Positions 1 to 8,420 of a DNA stretch of 57,548 nucleotides are shown in pieces (positions within the stretch are counted from its first letter, which is position 1; the number at the start of each line of letters is the position of its first letter). The stretch comes from Clostridia bacterium (GTDB taxonomy: Bacteria; Bacillota; Clostridia; Christensenellales; Borkfalkiaceae): assembly GCA_017504795.1 (NCBI GenBank), contig JAFVQM010000020.1, positions 1 to 57,548 on the forward strand, given 5' to 3'. The position numbers and the translations under genes are program-made. The notes below the pieces were generated by a model. That model had not been told where the DNA came from. It made no database searches and saw only the letters and a list, made by a program, of their open reading frames with translations.

Positions 1-1078
1 AGAATTAGGGCTTGCAGTTTCAAAAGTTGTAAAAGCAGTTTCCACTAAAACCACTAACCCTATACTTGAAGGTATAAAACTTTCAGTTTTAGGAGATGAA
101 CTTACTTTATCTGCTACCGATACTGAAATTTCAATAGAAAAAACTATAATATCGTCAACTTTTACTGAAGGTGAAACGGTAGTTCCCGGTAAAACTTTTT
201 CAGAGTTTATTAAAAAACTTGAAGGGGAAGACGAGATTGAGTTTACCCTTATTGAAAACGAATTAAAAATAAACTACGGCGCGTCCGAAGGTTATATTCA
301 AACTCTTAACGCCGAAGAATTTCCCGTTATCAATAAAGATATAAAAGAAAAGTTTTTCACGATAAAACAAAAAGATTTTAAGGAACTTATCTTAAAATCA
401 AGTTTTGCATGCTCGACTGACGAGGCGCGTCCACTTCTTAAAGGTTGTTTACTTGAAATTGAAGGGGACGAGATTTCTTCCGTTGCGCTTGACGGGTTTA
501 GGCTTGCAATTTATAGAAAAAAGATAATTGAAAAGTCTGAAAACTTCAAAATTATAGTAAATTCAAGAACGTTAAACGAGATAGTTAGAATACTTGAAAA
601 AGATGATGACGTCGTTACCATTATCGTTCAAAAGAACGTTTTAATGTGTGAAGTTGACGGTACGGTTTTAATTTCAAGATTACTTGAAGGCGAGTATATT
701 GATTATAAAAATATAATCAAAGACGATTATTTGTCGCTTGTAAAAGTTAATAAAGCGCAACTTTTAACCGCGATAGATAGGGCTTCGGTTTTAACTACGG
801 ACGTTAAAAAGATAGTTAAGTTTGATATTAAAGAAAATTATATGACGGTTTCTTCTTCAAGCGAAGTAGGTAAGATGAACGAAAACGTTTTAATCAACCT
901 TGAAGGTAAAGATTTAACTATTGCTTTTAACTCAAAATTTATAACCGACTGTATTAAAGTTATTGACGACGAGTTTATAAACCTTTACTTTAACACTAAA
1001 ATTAACCCTTGCGTTATAAAGCCGTATTCAGGTAACGATTATTTATATCTTATTTTACCGCTTAGAATAAACGCTTAA
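1..1078 (+). CDS. dnaN: DNA polymerase III sliding clamp (beta subunit), 5' end outside window
   Basis: An open frame runs from base 2 to the stop at 1078 (358 residues visible), so only about the first ten codons are missing from a clamp of usual length (about 365). It contains the three-fold repeated clamp architecture, including a 'DEARPLLKG' stretch in the middle and a C-terminal end 'YLYLILPLRI' that matches the conserved clamp terminus. The clamp encircles DNA and tethers the replicative polymerase. Its position at the left edge implies that dnaA and the origin lie just upstream. Unusually, it is followed directly by rpmH on the same strand and not by the S4/recF/gyrB genes common in Bacillota. 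Confidence 0.96.
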   Translation, partial: ELGLAVSKVVKAVSTKTTNPILEGIKLSVLGDELTLSATDTEISIEKTIISSTFTEGETVVPGKTFSEFIKKLEGEDEIEFTLIENELKINYGASEGYIQTLNAEEFPVINKDIKEKFFTIKQKDFKELILKSSFACSTDEARPLLKGCLLEIEGDEISSVALDGFRLAIYRKKIIEKSENFKIIVNSRTLNEIVRILEKDDDVVTIIVQKNVLMCEVDGTVLISRLLEGEYIDYKNIIKDDYLSLVKVNKAQLLTAIDRASVLTTDVKKIVKFDIKENYMTVSSSSEVGKMNENVLINLEGKDLTIAFNSKFITDCIKVIDDEFINLYFNTKINPCVIKPYSGNDYLYLILPLRINA

Positions 1079-1082
1079 AAAG

Positions 1083-1111
1083 TTGACAAAATTGAAAATA
1101 CAAAGTATAAT
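1083..1111 (+). promoter_or_regulatory. Consensus sigma-A promoter for rpmH operon
   Basis: TTGACA (1083-1088), a 17-base spacer and TATAAT (1106-1111) form a perfect consensus promoter only 4 bases after the dnaN stop. The rpmH-rnpA-yidD-yidC-jag run therefore has its own strong start and does not depend on dnaN readthrough. Confidence 0.85.
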
Positions 1112-1159
1112 CGTAAAGCGTATAAAAAAATAAACTTATAATTAAGGAGATTATATACT

Positions 1160-1294
1160 ATGAAAAGAACTTACCAACCCAAGAAAAGACAAAGAAGTAA
1201 AGTACACGGTTTTAGAAAGAGAATGGCAACCAAAAACGGTAGAAACGTTCTTAAAAGAAGAAGAGCAAAAGGCCGTCATAAACTTTCCGCATAA
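1160..1294 (+). CDS. rpmH: 50S ribosomal protein L34
   Basis: A 44-residue, extremely basic protein beginning [14 protein letters not shown], with the family hallmark '[13 protein letters not shown]' and the C-terminal '[12 protein letters not shown]'. It is a structural protein of the large ribosomal subunit. An AAGGAG ribosome-binding site lies 9-10 bases upstream of the ATG. It is followed 10 bases later by rnpA, the standard pairing in bacteria. Confidence 0.98.
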   Translation: MKRTYQPKKRQRSKVHGFRKRMATKNGRNVLKRRRAKGRHKLSA

Positions 1295-1304
1295 TCTTTT
1301 AATT

Positions 1305-1628
1305 TTGGATAATAGACTTAAAAAACAAAAAGATTTTGACGTTGTTTTTAATAAAGGGCAAAGAATTTTTACTAAAACTTTAACTTTGTTATTTTTAGAA
1401 AATAAAAGTTTTAAGTTTGGTATAAGTCTTTCAAAAAAACACGGTAAAGCGCATGTTAGAAACCGCATTAAAAGGCTAATTCGTGCCGGTGTTAGAGATA
1501 TTATTAAAAGTGGCGTTAAACCTTACTATATTGTCGTTTTACCAAAGGTAAAAGAAGTTTACGATTACCACGAAATTTATAGGGATTTAGAGTATTCTCT
1601 TAAAAAAGGACGTATATTAGGTGATTAA
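1305..1628 (+). CDS. rnpA: Ribonuclease P protein component
   Basis: A 107-residue basic protein that assists the RNase P RNA in maturing tRNA 5' ends. The signature region 'KAHVRNRIKRLIRAGVRD' (the RNR motif) is intact, and the N-terminal 'RLKKQKDFDVVFNKG' is typical. The start is a TTG at 1305 with no better in-frame ATG upstream. The 3' end overlaps yidD by 8 bases, suggesting coupled translation. Confidence 0.96.
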   Translation: MDNRLKKQKDFDVVFNKGQRIFTKTLTLLFLENKSFKFGISLSKKHGKAHVRNRIKRLIRAGVRDIIKSGVKPYYIVVLPKVKEVYDYHEIYRDLEYSLKKGRILGD

Positions 1629-1863
1629 AGGCTTTTTGGTCGGTTTAATTAAATTTTACCGAAAATTTTTAACCCATATAATAAGGTCAAGGTGTATCTA
1701 TACCCCAACCTGCTCGGCTTACGCGTTAGAAGCGCTCAAAAAGCGCAATTTATTCGTGGCGATAGGTCTTATTATTTTTAGAATTTTAAGATGTAACCCA
1801 CTAAGTCGCGGTGGGTATGATCCCGTGCCGGATAGTAAAAGTAAACTTAAATGGGTATTATAA
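1621..1863 (+). CDS. yidD: Membrane protein insertion efficiency factor YidD
   Basis: An 80-residue protein starting at GTG 1621 inside the end of rnpA. It has the YidD hallmarks 'YTPTCSAYALEAL' and 'RCNPLSRGGYDPVP'. YidD is a small membrane-associated protein that helps YidC-dependent insertion, and it sits between rnpA and yidC as in most bacteria. The C-terminus is short, with only a few residues after the conserved block. Confidence 0.95.
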   Translation: MIKGFLVGLIKFYRKFLTHIIRSRCIYTPTCSAYALEALKKRNLFVAIGLIIFRILRCNPLSRGGYDPVPDSKSKLKWVL

Positions 1864-1866
1864 GTG

Positions 1867-1890
1867 ATAAGGGCGAAAAGCCCTTATTTT
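1867..1890 (+). terminator. Intercistronic hairpin between yidD and yidC
   Basis: ATAAGGGC, loop GAAAA and GCCCTTAT followed by TTTT. It resembles an intrinsic terminator or attenuator that could lower yidC/jag expression relative to rpmH-rnpA-yidD. Confidence 0.6.
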
Positions 1891-1909
1891 ATCAATTTAT
1901 AAGGAATTT

Positions 1910-3166
1910 ATGGAATTTTTGAACTTTTTAGCAAGTGAGGTTCACGTTTTTGACGGAAATTTACAAAACGTGCCTTTAACGGGTGTTACCAAATTCGTTG
2001 CTGACGTTATTGAGTTTTTCTCTTTCGGCGGTTATATAGCGGTAGGTATACTTATTTTCTCATTACTTCTTAAAATAATACCGCTCCCTTTTGACATTTA
2101 TTCAAGAGTTGCTACTAAAAAGAACGCTCTTAAAATGGAAAGGATGAGACCTGAACTTGAAAAACTTCAAAGGCAATACGCTAACAATAAAGAACTTTAT
2201 TCTCAAAAGATGATGGCTCTTTATAAAAAGGAAGGGTATTCGACGTTTGCGTCCTGCTTACCTACCATTTTCACACTCGTATTCTTTATTATAGTTATTT
2301 CGGCTTTCAACCAGTATTCAACGTACACTAAGGTTGAAGACTTTAACCAAATGGCAATAGCGTACAGCCAAAGCGTTAGAGAAAACGAATTCGTTGAAGA
2401 AAGATATTACGCAACGGATAGCGAAGGTAATATTATTGAAAACGAATATTACACTAATAAAACGGATCTTATCGAAGGTAAAAAATATATAACTTTATAT
2501 TATACTGACCTTCAAGGCGATATAAACACCCCCGATAGCGATTATTTTACTAAAATTATTCGCCCCGCGCAAGACGCCGCTGCGGACAAGTATTTAGAAG
2601 GTACAAACGCGCACTCTTTCTTGTGGGTAAAAAACATTTGGATAGAAGACTTACCTTGGAAAAAGGCGTTTATAGCAAAAGAAGCGTATGAAGGTTCGTT
2701 TAGATATTCGAAAGGTTGTTCGTGTTCAGCAGAAACCATATCGTCGTCAATAAGTGACGAAAACGTTTATGACGTTTTGATGGGTTCACCAAAACTTTCC
2801 GATTTGAAAAACGCACCTAACGGTTTCTTAATTTTAGTTATTTTATCTATCGGAACAATGCTACTTTCTCAACTTATAATGACAAAGTCGCAAAAAGCGC
2901 AACTTGAACTTCAAACGGTTGACGAAACTGCACAACAAACCAACAAAATGATGCTTTGGATGATGCCGATTATGTTTGGTGTGTTCTCGTTTATGTACAC
3001 CGCGTCGTTCTCGCTATACTTGATAGTTAGCACGGTATTTAGTATGTTCTCAACTATTTTAATAAATAAAATTGTTGAAAAGAGATTTGAAAAAGAAATC
3101 AAACGTCAAGAAGAAGAAAAGTACAACAAAAGATTTGGATACTTAAACAAAAAAAATAAGGACTGA
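1910..3166 (+). CDS. yidC: YidC/Oxa1 membrane protein insertase with large loop insertion
   Basis: A 418-residue insertase that places and folds proteins in the cytoplasmic membrane. The first core segment (about residues 35-130) has the positively charged cytoplasmic hairpin with 'MRPELEKLQRQYANNKELYSQKMMALYKKEGYS' character. The C-terminal core (about 305-395) has the paired hydrophobic helices and 'MMLWMMPIMFGVFSF'. Between them, about residues 140-300 form a hydrophilic, presumably extracytoplasmic, insertion including a 'CSCS' pair. Gram-positive YidC proteins are usually nearer 260 residues and lack this. There is no obvious lipobox at the N-terminus. Upstream AAGGA supports the ATG. 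Confidence 0.93.
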   Translation: MEFLNFLASEVHVFDGNLQNVPLTGVTKFVADVIEFFSFGGYIAVGILIFSLLLKIIPLPFDIYSRVATKKNALKMERMRPELEKLQRQYANNKELYSQKMMALYKKEGYSTFASCLPTIFTLVFFIIVISAFNQYSTYTKVEDFNQMAIAYSQSVRENEFVEERYYATDSEGNIIENEYYTNKTDLIEGKKYITLYYTDLQGDINTPDSDYFTKIIRPAQDAAADKYLEGTNAHSFLWVKNIWIEDLPWKKAFIAKEAYEGSFRYSKGCSCSAETISSSISDENVYDVLMGSPKLSDLKNAPNGFLILVILSIGTMLLSQLIMTKSQKAQLELQTVDETAQQTNKMMLWMMPIMFGVFSFMYTASFSLYLIVSTVFSMFSTILINKIVEKRFEKEIKRQEEEKYNKRFGYLNKKNKD

Positions 3167-3170
3167 TATT

Positions 3171-3947
3171 ATGGCAATATTTTACGGAAAAAGCGTTGAA
3201 GAAGCAATAGATAACGCTTTAATCGAATTAAATATAACAAAAGACCAAGCAAAAATAACCGTACTTGAAGAGGCTCAAAAAGGCTTTTTAGGAATAGGCG
3301 GTAAAAACGCTAAGGTAGAAGTTATCGCTATGGAAAACGACGGGGAGCGTGCATCAAACTTTATAAGCGGTTTACTTGAAATGATGAAAATACCCGCAAC
3401 TACCGAAATTTTAGAAAACGGCGATAAGATAGTTATTGATATTTTAACTACTTCCCCTACCCAAGTAATAGGTTATCGTGGCGAAGTGCTTGACGCGCTT
3501 CAAACCCTAGCAGGCGCAACGGCAAACATCGGGAACGACGAGTATAAAAAAGTAGTAGTAAACTGCGAAAATTACCGTGAAAAGCGTGAAGAAACGCTTA
3601 AAGCGTTAGCAGTTAGAATTGCTAACAAAGCAAAAAAATACGGCAAAAAATTCTCGCTTGAACCTATGAACCCGTTTGAAAGAAAGGTTATCCACTCTGC
3701 CCTATCTGAAATGGAAGGAATAAAGACCGAATCGGAAGGCGCTGAGCCCAACCGCTACGTTGTAGTTATTCCCGAAAATGTTAAAGCAGGTAACGATAAA
3801 ATTGAGCGTTACGGAAGGGGTTCTTCTAAAAGAGAACGCGAAAATAACGGTAAGCGCGATAGAAAAGAAAAGTCTGACGTTATTAAACTTGATAAAAAGA
3901 CTATCGGTTACGGCACTTTCTTAGGAAACAGCCTTAAAGAAGACTAA
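3171..3947 (+). CDS. jag: Jag/KhpB RNA-binding protein
   Basis: 258 residues: an N-terminal Jag_N domain (about 1-55, 'GKSVEEAIDNALIELN' and 'KGFLGIGGK'), a KH domain (about 75-150, 'VIGYRGEVLDALQTLA') and an R3H domain (about 155-215, 'PFERKVIHSALSE' and 'EPNRYVVV'). A charged C-terminal extension of about 45 residues follows. KhpB binds RNA with KhpA and influences cell envelope growth in Gram-positives. It starts 4 bases after yidC, the conserved arrangement. Confidence 0.95.
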   Translation: MAIFYGKSVEEAIDNALIELNITKDQAKITVLEEAQKGFLGIGGKNAKVEVIAMENDGERASNFISGLLEMMKIPATTEILENGDKIVIDILTTSPTQVIGYRGEVLDALQTLAGATANIGNDEYKKVVVNCENYREKREETLKALAVRIANKAKKYGKKFSLEPMNPFERKVIHSALSEMEGIKTESEGAEPNRYVVVIPENVKAGNDKIERYGRGSSKRERENNGKRDRKEKSDVIKLDKKTIGYGTFLGNSLKED

Positions 3948-3962
3948 TTTAATAAAAAAATA

Positions 3963-3987
3963 AAAGCAGTTCATACGAACTGCTTTT
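3963..3987. terminator. Terminator shared by jag and yyaC
   Basis: AAAGCAGTTC, loop ATAC and GAACTGCTTT, flanked by an A-run on one side and a T-run on the other. It can therefore serve the convergent genes on both strands. Confidence 0.85.
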
Positions 3988-3991
3988 TGTT

Positions 3992-4504
3992 TTAGTTAAA
4001 CGCTTTTATAATTCCACTAACTATATCGCTTAATAATTTATAAACTAGCGAAAACCTAGTGGAAAAGTTAAGGTTTTTATCGTTTTTATCACTAACTATT
4101 CCTATAACTGAAACGTCGCCTATGATAGGCAAGTTTTTATTTACGCCAAGCCCGGGCTTTATTCCAACGCTACTAATTTTAACGTAGCCTATTTCTTCTT
4201 TGTTTCCAACGGCAGCGTCTATAACTAGTATTTTAGAATACGGGTGCAATTTTTTAATTTCATCTTGAATAACGGGTATTTCCTTAGCGGTAACGGGGCT
4301 ATCTAGCGTACCGTAAACGAAGGCTTTTCCCTGTAAATTTTTGATAAGTTCACTACCTACGATAGGCCCTAAACTATCCCCTACCACAAGGTCTGAACCA
4401 ACGCAAATAATTACCGGTTTATCGGTGTTATATAAAAGTTTTACCGCCTTTGAAATTTCTTCAGAATTATCTCGTTTAGCGGAATTAAAAACGTATATGC
4501 TCAT
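3992..4504 (-). CDS. yyaC: YyaC-type sporulation protein (GPR-protease-like, DUF1256)
   Basis: A 170-residue protein matching the YyaC/DUF1256 pattern: 'VIICVGSDLVVGDSLGPIVG' near residues 32-51, then 'VYGTLDSPV', 'VIDAAVG' and 'KPGLGVNKNLPIIGDVSVIG'. The family is related to the germination protease that degrades small acid-soluble spore proteins and occurs in endospore formers. Its presence is the main sporulation marker in the window. It is one of few minus-strand genes here. No clear ribosome-binding site precedes the ATG. Confidence 0.85.
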   Translation of the reverse strand: MSIYVFNSAKRDNSEEISKAVKLLYNTDKPVIICVGSDLVVGDSLGPIVGSELIKNLQGKAFVYGTLDSPVTAKEIPVIQDEIKKLHPYSKILVIDAAVGNKEEIGYVKISSVGIKPGLGVNKNLPIIGDVSVIGIVSDKNDKNLNFSTRFSLVYKLLSDIVSGIIKAFN

Positions 4505-4595
4505 ATATTTATTTTAGACGGAATTTTTACTTTTTAATCGGTATAAAAAATAAAAGGTAGGCAAAAATTTATTTACCGCTATTTGTCAACTTGTA

Positions 4596-4624
4596 TTGAC
4601 ACGATTTTATTATTGTGATAAAAT
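4596..4624 (+). promoter_or_regulatory. Sigma-A promoter for cvpA
   Basis: TTGACA (4596-4601), 17-base spacer, TAAAAT (4619-4624), 43 bases upstream of the cvpA-like ATG. Confidence 0.75.
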
Positions 4625-4667
4625 ATTTATACTAGAAAATAATAATTAAATAAACAGGAGTTAAACT

Positions 4668-5417
4668 ATGCTTAATTTACTTGCTATTCCCTCAGTTATA
4701 GCGCTGGGTGGAATGAACGTTGCGCTGGTTGACCTCGTTGTTCTCGCCGTTTTACTGATAGCACTAATCGTAGGGCTTGCAAAGGGTTTCGTAAGGCAAA
4801 TTTTTTCGCTACTTGGCGGTATCGCCGCACTCGTCGTTGCGATATTTACCTGCGAATACGTAGCGGATTTTCTTTCAACGTCTATCCCAAGCATTCCAGA
4901 ATCGATTAGCGCTCAGTTAGATAGCCTTTTAGGGCTTGACGGGGTTTTACTTCAAGGCACCAAAGAACAAATTATCGAATCGCTTTCTAGCACCACTATC
5001 CCCGTGTTTTTACACGAACTTATCGCTAATACGATAGTAGATTCGGTAGGTGAACTTAACCTTACCGTAATGCTTACGGGCTACGTTATGACCGCAATTG
5101 CGTTTATCGCAGTATTTTTACTTTCGCTTATCGTATTTAGTATCCTTAAAAAGATATTTAGCGCATTAACTAACGTAGGAGTTTTAGGTGCTATTGATAG
5201 AATCTTAGGTATGATATTTAGTATCGCAGTAGCGCTTGCAGTGCTTATAGTAATTTGTATCGTATTATCGCTCATTATTCCTAATATTAACGACTTCTTA
5301 GTTCCGGTTACCGAAGCAGGCGAAAAGGTAACTTGCCACTTTAATACGCTACTTACCAACATTATGAATTTAGACGTTATTAAAAACCTACTTGCATCTA
5401 TCGTGCCAGCAGCATAA
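4668..5417 (+). CDS. CvpA family membrane protein
   Basis: A 249-residue integral membrane protein. An early segment 'DLVVLAVLLIALIVGLAKGFVRQIFSLLGG' and a later 'LGAIDRILGMIFSIAVALAVLIV' are the two family landmarks of CvpA-like proteins, here separated by a hydrophilic loop of about 80 residues. The founding member is linked to colicin V production, but most members have only loosely defined roles in envelope stress or polysaccharide export. An AGGAGT site precedes the ATG. It is a single-gene transcript with its own promoter and terminator. Confidence 0.8.
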   Translation: MLNLLAIPSVIALGGMNVALVDLVVLAVLLIALIVGLAKGFVRQIFSLLGGIAALVVAIFTCEYVADFLSTSIPSIPESISAQLDSLLGLDGVLLQGTKEQIIESLSSTTIPVFLHELIANTIVDSVGELNLTVMLTGYVMTAIAFIAVFLLSLIVFSILKKIFSALTNVGVLGAIDRILGMIFSIAVALAVLIVICIVLSLIIPNINDFLVPVTEAGEKVTCHFNTLLTNIMNLDVIKNLLASIVPAA

Positions 5418-5422
5418 TAAAT

Positions 5423-5448
5423 AAACCCACCTTTCGGTGGGTTTTTTA
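5423..5448 (+). terminator. Intrinsic terminator after cvpA
   Basis: AAACCCACC, loop TTTC and GGTGGGTTT followed by TTT, immediately after the stop codon. Confidence 0.9.
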
Positions 5449-5640
5449 TTACGCCAAAAATTATAAACCCTATAATTATTTTACAGTTGCAGATATATTG
5501 TGTTTGAAATTTGTAAGCGCTAGCCAAATTTTAATGCACTAACACAATATAAAACACAATATATAGGCATATAAGACCACTAAACCCTTAAAAACAACGT
5601 CAAAATCGGCATACGCAAAACAACAAAATAGCGCATAAAT

Positions 5641-5656
5641 TGTTTCACGTGAAACA
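5641..5656. promoter_or_regulatory. parS: parS centromere site (perfect)
   Basis: TGTTTCACGTGAAACA, a perfect 16-base palindrome identical to the consensus Spo0J/ParB loading site. parA and parB lie 2.8 kb downstream. Confidence 0.95.
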
Positions 5657-5798
5657 TTGATTTTTGTAGATAAAAAATTACAGTGGACAAAGAAATATTT
5701 GGGATATTTATGCAAGTTTAACCCCCGTTGCAAAAAACCCAAATTTGCCGATTTTATCGAAGATTTTGAGTTTACGAAAATTTAATTTTAACTAAAAT

Positions 5799-5814
5799 TG
5801 TTTCATATGAAACA
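5799..5814. promoter_or_regulatory. parS: parS-like palindrome with AT centre
   Basis: TGTTTCATATGAAACA differs from the consensus parS only in the central CG to AT change and keeps a perfect palindrome. It lies 158 bases from the consensus site. It may be a weaker loading site or a decayed duplicate. Confidence 0.7.
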
Positions 5815-5914
5815 TTTTTTTATTTGTTAAAATTTGATAAGTTTATTCTTTGTGAAAATTTTGTTGCAAATCTTATTAAAAAGTGAAATTATCGTGATAT
5901 TTTTACTTTTGTTA

Positions 5915-5942
5915 TTGCAATTTTTCTTTGTTTTAGTATAAT
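5915..5942 (+). promoter_or_regulatory. Candidate promoter firing into gene-free tract
   Basis: TTGCAA (5915-5920), 16-base spacer, TATAAT (5937-5942). It would start a transcript near 5949, about 440 bases upstream of ftsH, over a stretch with no convincing gene. Confidence 0.45.
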
Positions 5943-6298
5943 ATTATTGAAACGTGCGTGCTATTATGGTGTAGTTTAATTATATACGACTTACGATATA
6001 ATGGTGTGGTTAATTATAGTTATTTATGTTAACGTGCGGTTTGTGTTTTATGTTATTGTAAACTTTATTGTCGTGCTTGCCTATATAAATTTATTTATGG
6101 TTTATAGTTACGGATATGGCGTTACTATTTTTTATTTTATCTATATATAATTATAATTTCGGTGGTTGCTATAATTTTATATTAAAATAGCGCTAATTTA
6201 TAATGCTAGCGCCAACTATAAATTTTGCAAAAATTTAGAAATTTTGTATTTTATATATAATAATTTACTGAATTTAACATAATAATTAAGTGAAATCG

Positions 6299-6327
6299 TT
6301 GTAATTTTGATTAAACTGTGTTAAAAT
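6299..6327 (+). promoter_or_regulatory. Candidate ftsH promoter
   Basis: TTGTAA (6299-6304), 17-base spacer, TAAAAT (6322-6327), 62 bases upstream of the ftsH ATG, which has a strong AGGAGG site. Confidence 0.55.
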
Positions 6328-6388
6328 GGCGTAGTACCGTTTAACAAAGTTAAATTTTAATTTATATTTTCTAGTTTTAGGAGGAAAA

Positions 6389-8410
6389 ATGAAAAAACAA
6401 GGCTCGAAAACTTGGATAATTATCGTGCTAATTGCGGCAGTTTTAATTTTCGGAGTGTTCTTTTTACTAAATAAACTTTCTATTCAAGACGTTACGACCG
6501 ACGAGTTCTTAAAATACGCTTGCGTTGAAGTTGACGATAACGGAAACGTAACGTTTAACGAAGCTTTGGTTGACGAAAGTGATAGAATTACAAAAATCGT
6601 AATCGACGGGTATAATTTATCAGGTTACGTTAAAACCTCGCTTGGGTATACGCAAAAATACACCACCAGTTACGGTAGGGGCTCGCAAAGTGAGTATTTT
6701 AGTGACGTGATGATTGACTTTTTATATGAAAACGGAGTGTCAATCGATTATTCTGACCCTAACGAAGGTTCGGTTTGGTCGTCACTTATAATGCCTATCG
6801 TGGTAGTTGGTATCGGTTTGGTGCTAGTTATGGTAATGATGCGCCAAGTAAACGGATCGAACAAATCTGCGCTTGACTTTGGCAAAACCAAAGCAAGAGT
6901 TAACCAAAACGTGAAGGTAAGATTTTCTGACGTTGCAGGTGCAGAAGAAGAAAAGCAAGAACTTCAAGAAATCGTTGAGTTCCTTAAAAACCCCAAAAAG
7001 TTCTCGGAACTCGGTGCTAAAATTCCAAAAGGCGTATTACTCGTAGGCCCTCCGGGAACTGGTAAAACCTTATTTGCAAAGGCGGTTGCAGGCGAAGCGA
7101 ACGTTCCGTTCTTCTCAATTTCGGGTTCGGATTTCGTTGAAATGTTCGTTGGTGTGGGTGCAAGTAGAGTAAGAGATTTGTTCGCAATGGCGAAAAAAAG
7201 CATGCCGTGTATCGTTTTTATTGACGAAATTGACGCGGTAGGTCGTCATCGTGGCGCTGGTCTTGGCGGTGGTAACGACGAAAGAGAGCAAACTCTTAAC
7301 CAACTTCTCGTTCAAATGGACGGGTTTGACGCTAACGAAGGAATTATCATAATCGCGGCAACTAACCGTGCCGACATTTTAGACCCAGCGTTATTACGCC
7401 CGGGCAGATTTGACCGCCAAATTTACGTAAATATTCCTGACGTTAGGGGCAGAGAAGCCATCTTAAAAGTTCACGCTAGAAACAAACCCCTTGCAAAGGA
7501 CGTAAACTTCAAAGTTATCGCAAGAATAACCGCAGGTTTTTCGGGTGCTGACCTTGCTAACCTTCTAAACGAAGCGGCTATACTTGCCGCTAGGGCGGAT
7601 AGAAAGTTCATTACTAACGTTGACTTATACGAAGCCATAAATAAAGTTGTAATCGGCCCGCAAAAGAAATCGAGAGTGGTAACTGAAAGCGACAAGCGAA
7701 TAACTGCTTATCACGAAGCCGGCCACGCAATACTTGCAAGATTGCTCCCCGGTTGCGACCCCGTTCAAGAAGTATCAATTATTCCGCGCGGAATGGCGGC
7801 AGGCTATACTATGACTAGACCTGACAACGACAGCAACCATATCGAAAAGAGCAAACTTTTAGACGATATTGCTATGACGCTTGGCGGTAGAGTTGCAGAA
7901 GAACTTATCATTAAAGATATTTCGGCGGGTGCGTCGAACGACATTAGCGTTATTACACAACGTGCAAGAAAAATGGTTACCGAGTGGGGTATGAGTGATA
8001 TCGTAGGCCCCGTTAACTACGGCGGTGGCGACCAAGTGTTTATCGGCAAAGATATGCAAACTCGCGCAACGTATTCCGAAGAACTTGCAAAAATTATCGA
8101 CAACGAAGTTGAAAAAATTATCAAAAATGCTCACGAAAAGGCCACCAAACTTCTTACTGAAAACAAATCTAAACTCGATAATATGGCAAGGCTTTTAATT
8201 GAAAGAGAAACCATTTATCAAGACGAAGTTGATATGATAATGGAAGGTAAAACCGCGAAAGAGATTATGGAAATTATGGAATCTCGCGACGGGCTTTACA
8301 ATGAAAACCCCTTTATCAAAGTGGATACCGAACTTGCAAAAGAAGAAATAACTAAAACCGTTGAAGAAAAGGTTTCTGAAAATAACGAAACTGAAAGTAA
8401 AGACGAGTAA
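6389..8410 (+). CDS. ftsH: ATP-dependent zinc metalloprotease FtsH
   Basis: A 673-residue membrane-bound AAA+ protease that degrades membrane and regulatory proteins. Two N-terminal transmembrane segments (about residues 8-27 and 130-150) flank an extracytoplasmic domain. The Walker A motif GPPGTGKT is at 220-227, followed by '[14 protein letters not shown]' (Walker B) and the arginine-finger region '[11 protein letters not shown]'. The zinc site HEAGH is at 442-446. Length and order are standard. The C-terminal 50 residues are acidic and variable. It ends 10 bases before parA, so cotranscription with parAB is possible. Confidence 0.98.
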   Translation: MKKQGSKTWIIIVLIAAVLIFGVFFLLNKLSIQDVTTDEFLKYACVEVDDNGNVTFNEALVDESDRITKIVIDGYNLSGYVKTSLGYTQKYTTSYGRGSQSEYFSDVMIDFLYENGVSIDYSDPNEGSVWSSLIMPIVVVGIGLVLVMVMMRQVNGSNKSALDFGKTKARVNQNVKVRFSDVAGAEEEKQELQEIVEFLKNPKKFSELGAKIPKGVLLVGPPGTGKTLFAKAVAGEANVPFFSISGSDFVEMFVGVGASRVRDLFAMAKKSMPCIVFIDEIDAVGRHRGAGLGGGNDEREQTLNQLLVQMDGFDANEGIIIIAATNRADILDPALLRPGRFDRQIYVNIPDVRGREAILKVHARNKPLAKDVNFKVIARITAGFSGADLANLLNEAAILAARADRKFITNVDLYEAINKVVIGPQKKSRVVTESDKRITAYHEAGHAILARLLPGCDPVQEVSIIPRGMAAGYTMTRPDNDSNHIEKSKLLDDIAMTLGGRVAEELIIKDISAGASNDISVITQRARKMVTEWGMSDIVGPVNYGGGDQVFIGKDMQTRATYSEELAKIIDNEVEKIIKNAHEKATKLLTENKSKLDNMARLLIERETIYQDEVDMIMEGKTAKEIMEIMESRDGLYNENPFIKVDTELAKEEITKTVEEKVSENNETESKDE

Positions 8411-8420
8411 AGGATAGTTT

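Larger units (their letters stand above)
5449..6388. other. Gene-free AT-rich tract with parS sites
   Basis: About 940 bases without a convincing gene. It holds two parS palindromes, repeated ATATTGTGTT/AACACAATAT motifs around 5490-5565, two imperfect copies of a motif like 'ATGGTGTAGTTTAATTATA' at 5966-5984 and 6001-6018, a GCGCTA/TAGCGC inverted repeat near 6190-6215, and at least one good promoter. I looked for DnaA boxes (TTATNCACA, both strands) and saw none, so I call it a partition locus, not an origin. Confidence 0.6.

Noticed and set aside
6001..6150. 49-residue hydrophobic frame (starts MVWLIIVIYV) in the gene-free tract
   Set aside because: No ribosome-binding site, the ATG overlaps a TATAAT, and the composition is what random AT-rich DNA gives.
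5449..6388. Chromosomal origin (oriC)
   Set aside because: AT-rich and close to partition genes, but I found no DnaA boxes on either strand; an origin is more likely left of dnaN.
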